Positions 45,201 through 57,200 of a stretch of 64,000 nt of DNA are shown one piece after another (position 1 is the stretch's first letter; each line of letters opens with the position of its first letter). The DNA is taken from contig JBAIAA010000535.1 of NCBI GenBank assembly GCA_037893245.1, forward strand, positions 39,890-103,889, given 5' to 3'. A program made the translations under genes and the position numbers. The stretch is from Crossaster papposus. Its lineage: Eukaryota; Echinodermata; Asteroidea; Velatida; Solasteridae. The notes under the pieces are model-generated. The model was not told where the DNA came from, made no database searches, and worked only from the letters and a program-made list of their open reading frames with translations.

Positions 45201-48200
45201 TGCAGCTATCAAAATATGTAACCAACCAAAATACTGTTAAAAAGCTTATGTAAAGATATTGATGACACTAAACTCCCTGTGAAATTATTTCTTCTGGCAA
45301 ACTTTAGAAAGGGTCATACTATCACCAGGGCAGACTATACACTGATCTTCCAAAACAGCTATGGAGAAAACATTAAAAATGAGTGTGGGAAGCTGACGAG
45401 AGATGGTTTTGTTGTGCTTTTGCCTATGCCCTGTTTGGGGCAATGTGTACCGGCAAAGACTTTGTACTTATTTTTGTACTTACTATTTACTTGTATTTAG
45501 GGTGGTACCCAGCAAATATCAACCATCTTAGCAGACAGGATAGGCCAGAAGCGGGTGTTAATTGACCACCCTGTAGATCACATAGACCAGCAGGAGGCTG
45601 ACAAGGTCACTGTGGTGACTGAAGCGGGTCAACAGTTCACCAGTCACTATGTGATTGTCGCAACTCCTCTACATTGCTCCAGTAAGAAACCATTCCTAGT
45701 GCTATTTTAAATGTGACAAATATTTGTTTAGCAAGAGGTCGCGGTTTCGAGTCCCATCTGAGTGATTTTTGTCTCGTCTCGGCGGTAGCCGACATTCAAC
45801 ATCACCGGCCGGCACTCGGGGTAAAAATGAAGCTTGCCGGCCGGCACAAATTTTGCTGAATTACATCGCGATTTTGTATTTTTTGCTGCATCGCATCGCA
45901 ATTTTGTACATATCCATTTGTATGCTGCATGCTGCAATCGCTGATGCACACTCGCAGGTTTTTCCGGTTCTCAGACCAAAATATTCTGACAAATTTCTGG
46001 TTCATTAGGTCAGGGGACCAGACTATCCGACGTCACGTCGTTTTGTTTTATTTAATCATAGAGGGCATGCTATCATCCAACTGGCCAGCCGGCGATGTAA
46101 GTAACGTACATACATGTACGTACACGTACGTATAAATTAATCAGTTGACCCGCGAGAGGGTGCGCTCCTCGTTCTTGCAGCTAAATGAGCCGATACGTCC
46201 GCACGGCTCTCAGCCCGAAAACAGCCGGCACTAAAAAATTTCTAGCTACAACCCTGTCCACATCGAACCTTTGGACTATCGAACCCTTTGGACTATCGAA
46301 CCCTTTGGACTATCGAACCCTTTGGACTATCGAACCCTTTGGACTATCGAACCCTTTGGACTATCGAACCCTTTGGACTATCGAACCCTTTGGACTATCG
46401 AACCCTTTGGACTATCGAACCCTTTGGACTATCGAACCCTTTGGACTATCGAACCCTTTGGACTATCGAACCCTTTGGACTATCGAACCCTTTGGACTAT
46501 CGAACCCTTTGGACTATCGAACCCTTTGGACTATCGAACCCTTTGGACTATCGAAATCTTTGGACTATCGAACCCTTTGGACTATCGAACCCTTTGGACT
46601 ATCGAACCCTTTGGACTATCGAACCCTTTGGACTATCGAACCCTTTGGACTATCGAACCCTTTGGACTATCGAACCCTTTGGACTATCGAACCCTTTGGA
46701 CTATCGAACCCTTTGGACTATCGAACCCTTTGGACTATCGAACCCTTTGGACTATCGAACCCTTTGGACTATCGAACCCTTTGGACTATCGAACCCTTTG
46801 GACTATCGAACCCTTTGGACTATCGAACCCTTTGGACTATCGAACCCTTTGGACTATCGAACCCTTTGGACTATCGAACCCTTTGGACTATCGAACCCTT
46901 TGGACTATCGAACCCTTTGGACTATCGAACCCTTTGGACTATCGAACCCTTTGGACTATCGAACCCTTTGGACTATCGAACCCTTTGGACTATCGAACCC
47001 TTTGGACTATCGAACCCTTTGGACTATCGAACCCTTTGGACTATCGAACCCTTTGGACTATCGAACCCTTTGGACTATCGAACCCTTTGGACTATCGAAC
47101 CCTTTGGACTATCGAACCCTTTGGACTATCGAACCCTTTGGACTATCGAACCCTTTGGACTATCGAACCCTTTGGACTATCGAACCCTTTGGACTATCGA
47201 ACCCTTTGGACTATCGAACCCTTTGGACTATCGAACCCTTTGGACTATCGAACCCTTTGGACTATCGAACCCTTTGGACTATCGAACCCTTTGGACTATC
47301 GAACCCTTTGGACTATCGAACCCTTTGGACTATCGAACCCTTTGGACTATCGAACCCTTTGGACTATCGAACCCTTTGGACTATCGAACCCTTAGGACTA
47401 TCGAACCCTTTGGACTATCGAACCCTTTGGACTATCGAACCCTTTGGACTATCGAACCCTTTGGACTATCGAACCCTTTGGACTATCGAACCCTTTGGAC
47501 TATCGAACCCTTTGGACTATCGAACCCTTTGGACTATCGAACCCTTTGGACTATCGAAATCTTTGGACTATCGAAATCTTTGGACTATCGAAATCTTTGG
47601 ACTATCGAAATCTTTGGACTATCGAAATCTTTGGACTATCGAACCCTTTGGACTATCGAACCCTTTGGACTATCGAACCCTTTGGACTATCGAACCCTTT
47701 GGACTATCGAACCCTTTGGACTATCGAACCCTTTGGACTATCGAACCCTTTGGACTATCGAACCCTTTGGACTATCGAACCCTTTGGACTATCGAACCCT
47801 TTGGACTATCGAACCCTTTGGACTATCGAACCCTTTGGACTATCGAACCCTTTGGACTATCGAACCCTTTGGACTATCGAACCCTTTGGACTATCGAACC
47901 CTTTGGACTATCGAACCCTTTGGACTATCGAACCCTTTGGACTATCGAACCCTTTGGACTATCGAACCCTTTGGACTATCGAAATCTTTGGACTATCGAA
48001 ATCTTTGGACTATCGAAATCTTTGGACTATCGAAATCTTTGGACTATCGAACCCTTTGGACTATCGAACCCTTTGGACTATCGAACCCTTTGGACTATCG
48101 AACCCTTTGGACTATCGAACCCTTTGGACTATCGAACCCTTTGGACTATCGAACCCTTTGGACTATCGAACCCTTTGGACTATCGAACCCTTTGGACTAT

Positions 48201-51200
48201 CGAACCCTTTGGACTATCGAACCCTTTGGACTATCGAACCCTTTGGACTATCGAACCCTTTGGACTATCGAACCCTTTGGACTATCGAACCCTTTGGACT
48301 ATCGAACCCTTTGGACTATCGAACCCTTTGGACTATCGAACCCTTTGGACTATCGAACCCTTTGGACTATCGAACCCTTTGGACTATCGAACCCTTTGGA
48401 CTATCGAACCCTTTGGACTATCGAACCCTTTGGACTATCGAACCCTTTGGACTATCGAACCCTTTGGACTATCGAACCCTTTGGACTATCGAACCCTTTG
48501 GACTATCGAACCCTTTGGACTATCGAACCCTTTGGACTATCGAACCCTTTGGACTATCGAACCCTTTGGACTATCGAACCCTTTGGACTATCGAACCCTT
48601 TGGACTATCGAACCCTTTGGACTATCGAACCCTTTGGACTATCGAACCCTTTGGACTATCGAACCCTTTGGACTATCGAACCCTTTGGACTATCGAACCC
48701 TTTGGACTATCGAACCCTTTGGACTATCGAACCCTTTGGACTATCGAACCCTTTGGACTATCGAACCCTTTGGACTATCGAACCCTTTGGACTATCGAAC
48801 CCTTTGGACTATCGAACCCTTTGGACTATCGAACCCTTTGGACTATCGAACCCTTTGGACTATCGAACCCTTTGGACTATCGAACCCTTTGGACTATCGA
48901 ACCCTTTGGACTATCGAACCCTTTGGACTATCGAACCCTTTGGACTATCGAACCCTTTGGACTATCGAACCCTTTGGACTATCGAACCCTTTGGACTATC
49001 GAACCCTTTGGACTATCGAACCCTTTGGACTATCGAACCCTTTGGACTATCGAACCCTTTGGACTATCGAACCCTTTGGACTATCGAACCCTTTGGACTA
49101 TCGAACCCTTTGGACTATCGAACCCTTTGGACTATCGAACCCTTTGGACTATCGAACCCTTTGGACTATCGAACCCTTTGGACTATCGAACCCTTTGGAC
49201 TATCGAACCCTTTGGACTATCGAACCCTTTGGACTATCGAACCCTTTGGACTATCGAACCCTTTGGACTATCGAACCCTTTGGACTATCGAACCCTTTGG
49301 ACTATCGAACCCTTTGGACTATCGAACCCTTTGGACTATCGAACCCTTTGGACTATCGAACCCTTTGGACTATCGAACCCTTTGGACTATCGAACCCTTT
49401 GGACTATCGAACCCTTTGGACTATCGAACCCTTTGGACTATCGAACCCTTTGGACTATCGAACCCTTTGGACTATCGAACCCTTTGGACTATCGAACCCT
49501 TTGGACTATCGAACCCTTTGGACTATCGAACCCTTTGGACTATCGAACCCTTTGGACTATCGAACCTTTGGACTATCGAACCTTTGGACTATCGAACCTT
49601 TGGACTATCGAACCTTTGGACTATCGAACCTTTGGACTATCGAACCTTTGGACTATCGAACCTTTGGACTATCGAACCTTTGGACTATCGAACCTTTGGA
49701 CTATCGAACCTTTGGACTATCGAACCTTCAGAACAAACTGCTGTTTGTTTGTAAAGAGAATTTATCCACTTTTCTAATACCTGAAAACCCTCATTTCAAC
49801 CTCTGCCCAGTTCCTTCTCATTTCGCAGGAACCCCTCATATATATTATTTTTTTAAGTTCATGAATTGTTAATTTTTCAGCCAACATTGAATACATACCT
49901 GTGTTACCCCTTGAGAGGATCAGCCTAGCCCGCCACTCGCCCATGGCTCATCTCTTGAAGTTTATTGTCACCTATAAAACAGTAAGATTTACATTTCCTT
50001 TTTTACTTTGTAGATGTCCTTTGCCGTTATTTTTAGATTTACTGAATACTCTTTATAGTCGTCGGCAACAATAGATATGGTCAAACTTTGCTGGGTCTAC
50101 ACTCTAAAGTACAGCCGAGTGTGCTTTACTGACTCAACGATAATGATTTGCTTTTTTGACAACTTTGTGACCTTCCTATTAAATGGCATCTCCAGGTCAT
50201 TCCACCAAGTTTGAACACAGTGTCCTTGTTGCGCCCAGAACCTGTTGTGAGACAATTTCAGTACTTCTGCATATTTACATAGTTTTGCTATGCATGTTTA
50301 AGTACAACATGTAATATACATGTAGTACTCTTACCTGAAATACAAGTGCATCAGTAGCAGTGATGTACATTTAATACACAAATACACCGCAAGGGAGACT
50401 GATTAGGTAAATTTGTATACATTTCAAAGTGAACAAAGAAATTGCCAAGGCAAAACTCGAACCTGCGACCTCCGGAATACCAGACCACCGGACCACCAAC
50501 TGAGCTGCATGTATCTTGCCCTATGTTGGCGGTCTCCCAAACTGTCAGTATCTTTGTTCGAGGGCGCTAGTCAGAAGCCATAAAAACCAGAATGTCGTGT
50601 AGCCAGGGATCACAGCCAATTTTTACAATACAACCTGAAAAGCGACATTGTGGAGGATCGAACACTCAATGAGGAAACGACTTTTTATATCTTATAATAC
50701 ACAAATAAACCACAAGGAAGACCGCCAACATATGTGACCCACTCCACAAAAATGGGTATTATGTCACAAAATAGTAAAAATTAGTTATATACATGGTTGG
50801 AAAGCCCACAGGATAAGCTTTCAGTTGGTATATAATAGAGCTCGATAGCCACTCCAGTTCTGGAGATATGACATGTTTGCATATTGATTACTTCCTTGGA
50901 GTTCAAATTACACAAATGAGAAAACAGGCTTTGAAAAAGCCGGCTCTGTTGTAAAACAACAAAACGATGCACACAAAATGGGCGTGTTTTCCACTTTAAT
51001 CATCAAAATCAACATTTCTTTGAATGAAAACTGAAAATATTGGTGTTAAAGATGTCATTAATGGCAAAAAATGTAAATCACATTTTGATGAAATGTTTAC
51101 CCTCTCCACGTTGAGTAGGCCATTACTGTACATTATAGTGCACAGCGCGACTTAATACCCTTTTTTGTAGAGCCGGTCACATATGGCAAGATACTTGTAC

Positions 51201-54200
51201 CGGTATGATGTACATGTAGCTCAGTTGGTAGAGCGCCGGTCTGATGTTAGGAGGTTGCAGGTTTGAGTCCCGCCTTGCTAATTTCGTTGTTCACTTTGAA
51301 ATATAAACACTTGTTACTTTGACAAATATTTTTAAACATATCCCTTGTATTTTATCTACATGTACAATTTAACCTTATAAAAATAAAAGCATGGTTCCAT
51401 TTTGTGGTGCAGAAAGGATTTGTACAATAAATCTTGCAACACGACAAACAGGAAAAAAAGACACGATGTCCTTGTTACACCAAAGTCCAAAATTTTGTCA
51501 TGAAATATCAAATTTCTCAGGAAACGATTAGTACAAAAATGTACATAACTTGCCCAAATCTGTTCAACACCCAAGACCAATAATACAAATAAATATTCAA
51601 TTTCAAAGTAAACAAAGAAATTGTAATCCGGAGGTCGCAGGTTCGAGTCCCGCCTTGCCAATTTCTTTGTTCACTTTGAAATTCATGCAAACTTACCTAG
51701 TCAGTTTCCCTTGTGGTGTATTTGTTCAAATAATTGAGTTGATAGATGGCATGTACAGTATTGTAACAAATATCACACTTTGTGTCCCAGTCTGATGGAA
51801 TGACAGATATATTTACCAAGACAATTAGTCTGGCGGTTATTTCAGCCACAAGTATTTTAGGGTGGCATGGGTGGCAAGTGTATAAAGCACTCGTCTCCTG
51901 GCTCTGACCATATCTGAGTAGAGTTGTGCATGGATTCTTTTCTGTGCCACAAGGGATATCATCCCTCTACATTTAAATCAACATTTGTGATCTTTAGCTG
52001 TGTTCAGTGGTGAGGTATAGGCAGAGTTGCAACGGTTAACTGTTTTTTTGTGACTTGACTTAAGTCATTTTAAAGAAGTGAGTCAAGTCATTGGGTCCAG
52101 AAGATTGAGCCGAGTCAGTGTGTAGTCGAGTCGAGTATTTAGTATTTATCTAAATTTGAACACTATACAATAAATAAACACATGCTATAGAAACCACAAG
52201 ATGCGAGTCAATGACATCGGTGTATGTTTGTTGTTTCATATGGAGAAAGGAAAACAGACGGCCGATAGATATCTTGTACATGTATGTACGTACAAAATTA
52301 TTCTCAAACATAAACGTGACATAAGCATAAACCTGCACCAGCGTACCGGTACAAGTCATTGCAGATATTTTCTGCAAAGTTTTGCTCAAATTTTGGATAC
52401 TCGAGTCTTATAGCCTTCACTCGAGTCATTCTAATGAGGGACTCGAGTCGAGTCATTCACCCATCGGGACTTGAGTCGAGTTGCAAACAAATGTGACTCT
52501 AGTCAGTCGAGTCATTACAGCTCTGGGTATGGGTCATATGGCGGCAGCATGAGGTGCCTTTACATGCTATCTACCACACCATGTTGTAGCTGCGCCCTTT
52601 GCAATTTAGCATCCGAGCTGCGAGTATCAGTAAGAATGATTAATCCCCCAAATTGTTTGTTTAGGCTTTTTGGAGAGAGGATGGTTTTTCGGGCGAAATT
52701 ATCAGCACCGGCGGTAAGTCCACCATCGAAGGTCTCAGCTCTGGCCCGCTGCAGCTGACTTTTGACTGTACAACTTCCAATGGCAGTCCAGCGCTGGTGG
52801 GATTCTACTGCAACAGTAGAGAATGGAGTCAGATTGAAGTAAGCTAAACCATTGAATTCAAAACTCTCTATTCAATAGCTCTTGGTAGAATATTGGTATG
52901 GTGTTCTGAAAGTCACTGGTTCACATCCCGCTCCAATCAACTTCGGCCTTTTTAACCAGTTAGCGTCGGATGCTGTAAATACACGCAAAGTTTTTCTGGG
53001 ATTATAAAAGGATAATGGATAAACACGTCACGAGTAAACGGCCTGAAATATCTGTCAGCGACCAGCTCGATACGAGCAAGGCCGGAAATATCAGGGTGTG
53101 CATCCCACAGATGCCGGTCTGAACCCACCTTGGATCAAGTATGTGAATCTGGCGCCTGGGGCTCGTCAATGTACACTTAATCCCGCCGCAAACTGAAAAT
53201 TTGTAAAAAAAGTGACGTGGCTAAAAAGTGGAAAATTTACACTGTCTTTCAAACTACAAGCATCATGTATCACTGTTTTTGTATCACTGTGGAGACATGA
53301 TTTTGTTCTCGTGTACAAAATGGTTAGAAAGTCGAGCACGTTTTTCAAAATGCTCCCATTTTAACCACAATTATTTTCCTGGGTTGAAATTTCGAACCAA
53401 TATACCCTATATTATACCCTAACCCAAACACTAACCCTAACCCACATTCAAACCCTAGTTTTTGAGTAATTTGAGTACAATCCAACAATCTAATTCGCGA
53501 AATTCCTAATGGAGACCTATTCATCTAAAGAAATTACCCTTTGGATACCTTTTCACTCCCATTGTCCCCATTGTGTTCGCGTCTCCAGAGGGTACCGTAT
53601 TTTGCACCACAACTACAAACATGGTGTCAAATTAAAGGGAACAATAAGATTTTTGATTTGAGGGATGTTCCTGTCAGATGGAATGTAGTTGTGGAATTTA
53701 TGGTCTAAAAATGAATTTAAGGTAATTAGTTTAGTACCTTGTTTTAAAGGTAAAATACACCAATTATAATTGCTTGACTTATCATGAATAGGTGGATTTG
53801 GGGGGTTGTAATTTATAGTAAATAAATCGTTTAACTGGCCTGTCCGACAGTTTACAATATGGATGCTGAGAAAAGCAAAAAAAACGGCATTCGTTTTTCA
53901 ACCGGTGTCAGGCAGTGGTCCTTATGTTGTTCTCTTTGTTTTGTTATAAAAATTCAATTTTAGGGAAACATTAACAGGACATCTAAAATCATTATTTACT
54001 TTCAAATAAGCAAGATATTTCCTACAAATTCGGTAGTAAATATTTTCAATATCTGTAAATGGTGTATCCTACTCTTAACATGCAAAATGCAAGTGATATT
54101 GGTTCATATATATTCTATGCCAAACAAGTTCTTTTGATTGATTCTTATTTTCTTCAAACCGTAACATAAAGTTACTTACGTAAGTTACAATTACAAAAGT

Positions 54201-57200
54201 TGCCACCATTTTAGGGTGTGTGGCCAAAATCGAAATTGAGATTTCATTAATTACCCCAACGAATAATTAGTTTAGTGGTAACATTCACTACTCTTTTCAA
54301 TGAATGTTCAATATGAGAGTCGTCAGTCAGTCCGCAGCGCACTGAAAAGCCGTTCATTTTATGTGCGCTTTATGCATGGCACTTTGTGCGTGACCTCGTT
54401 TTTGAATACTTAATGAGCTGGCGACGACGCCTGGAATTTGGTCCGAAACATATGTTTTATTTACCGACTGTCAATATTATGTATATTTTCTTTTGGATAA
54501 GAAAACATTCTTGTATATTATACAATTATATTGAAAATTATATGACATTTAGAGGGTGAAATTTATAACGTAAAAAAAGCTTCCGAACCAACAAATTGAC
54601 AACGAGATTTTCCCATTTTCTGGCGGTGCGGCCACAACCCAATTTCACACTGATGTTAAAGATAATTTCATATTCTATCAAAAAACTGTCGATTTGGGGT
54701 TGATTTTAACTTAGTCCAGTCAGGGGGCAGAAGATTCTAACGTTTACAAGAAAGTAACGAACGGAACATCCCGCCATGACAGTCCATAGTCTTCCTGCGC
54801 CCTCATTGGTCGAAAATGACGTCATTGAAAAGGGCTACGTGATAACGTGTAGTTCATGCACATTACAATACGCAGTTGCTCTTCGAGGACAAGAGCTTTT
54901 CCTTCGGCCTTACGTAGAGGCTCCCGACATGCTAGCGATGGCCGCGGTGGGTATGGCGGTGGGCATGGCCATGGTGGTGGACGGCATGACCTACATGTAC
55001 TACCTAGTACAAAAAACATATTGGAAGACAGAAAAGGGAACTATGAAGTTTAGCAGTAACTATTAAACAAGTTTTATAATTTTGAACAAAACATAAGCCT
55101 AAGTCGTTTTTATACAAGACAAATCAATTTTGTATGCATGACATGAAGGCAGAAACCTAACTTGAGCATATAAATAAGCCACACAAAACAAAACAATTTA
55201 CATGTACATGTACTGTACATGTGCCTGCGTGAATAATGAAACACACGCTCTGCGTAAGTTAAAGCCAAAAGACATGGCCGAAAAAGTTGAAATCGCGCGC
55301 ACGGAAATCGTCGCAGAATACATGAGAAACATGTCGCCACAGGCTAAATTGTATATCAAACGAAAGATCATTGCTTCCTTTATTGATGTGTAGTGTTCAT
55401 TTTTGGCAATATTTGTTAGTCCAGTCAGGGCGCAGAAACTAAACACACGACCAAAATTTTCCTTAAAATCATACCCTAACTTCTGCCAAAAACATACTGA
55501 ATCTCGTCATATTTTATATCATTCGATTCAGTAAAACGTTCGTTTTCCACTTACCACGCCATCTTGAAGAATAACTGCTTCGTTTGCAACGTGTAGTTCG
55601 TTAAAACAAAGCTGCCGAACTCTCGCAATTACTTGCGTAAATCTCGTGGCTGATTTGCGACGCCGGTCGTGCAAATAAAGTTCGGGATATGACCTCATTA
55701 ACGCGTGCGCTGCGGACTGACTGTCGTTTTTAAATCAAGACCTTAAAAAGGTTTTGCATGTCCTTTTAATGTTACGAAAGAAGAAAACATTTGGCAGTTT
55801 GTATCCATATTTTCAAACGGACTATGTGCCAGTGTTTAAATGCAAAAAAATCTGACAGTTAAAACCAATGCCTTAAAGGTAGGATACACCATTGGTAATT
55901 GCTTGAATTATCATGAATGGGTAGATTTGGGGGGTTGTATTTTATAGTAAATACCGTTTTACTGAGCTGTTCAAAGCTTTACAGTCATTGATGCCGAGAA
56001 AATCACGGAAAAACGGCGTTTGTTTTCAAACGGCGTCGAGCAGTTATTCTTATGTTATCTTGAATTTTTCTTTATAAAGTTAATTTTTTTGGAATAATTA
56101 CAGGATATCTAGCGCAATCATTTTGCTGGATGCCTAGAATAATTATTTACTTTCAAATGAGTAAGATATTTCTCAAAAATTCGGTAGTAAATATTTTCGA
56201 TATCTGCAAATGGTGTAAACTACCTTTAAGTTGTGAGGCTCTGGTAGGTGTGCTCTTACATGGTTTTACGATAGAGGATCGAAACACAAAAAGAAACCAA
56301 AGGCACGAAGAAGCACTAGACGATAGTTTCTTCGTCAACATTTGCACTCAGTCGTTCGGGTAACGTTAGGTTGATGGGGGTTAGGTAATAGCACAGAAAT
56401 AAAGGAAACACAATAGGGTATCCTCGGTCAGAAGTGGTTCACGACTGTGTGTGTGTGTGTGTGCGAGTTGATTCCAACAAATCAGTGACCCGAATCAGTT
56501 CTCCCCTCTGATATATTTGATGTAGTCATTTGATATGTTGTTTTATTTAAGCCCGAGGTGCGGCAGGCTGCTATACTGGATGCCCTGGCTGAGTTCTTTG
56601 GGCCCAAGGCTAAGAAACCACTGGACTACAGGGAAAAGGTGAGTCTCATTGCTGGACAATTTATAAAACAGGCAATTCACAACCAAGAGCCAACCATATA
56701 CATGTAAGTCTCCACCGGTCACACATGTGCGCCGTTAGGATGAAAAAATCCATAAAGAAGCGGAGTGACCATAAAGCAGAACAAGTACGTCAAAGACATA
56801 TTAAATTACTAGAGCGCTGGATCGATGTACAAAGTGATGCCTGCTGGGCGCATGCATGTTTGTGCGCATGCATGTTTGTGCGCATGCATGTTTGTGCGCA
56901 TGCATGTTTGTGCGCATGCATGTTTGTGCGCATGCATGTTTGTGCGCATGCATGTTTGTGCGCATGCTTGTTTGTGCGCATGCATGTTTGTGCGCATGCA
57001 TGTTTGTGCACATGCATGTTTGTGCACATGCATGTTTGTGCACATGCATGTTTGTGCACATGCATGTTTGTGCACATGCATGTTTGTGCACATCCATGTT
57101 TGTGCACATCCATGTTTGTGCACATCCATGTTTGTGCACAAATCTATGTACGGCTTTTGTAGGGCTATTTAAATATCTGCATTTGTATTCTATACAGTGC

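Noticed and set aside
46185-49872. Giant repetitive protein of about 1190 residues
   Set aside because: All three forward frames are open because the 17-bp unit has no stop; the array sits inside a MAO intron.
51211-51285. Functional tRNA gene
   Set aside because: Acceptor strands do not pair; sister copies with the same 3' body show it is a SINE.
53415-53455. Interstitial telomere
   Set aside because: Only a few imperfect CCCTAA-like words, too short and irregular.
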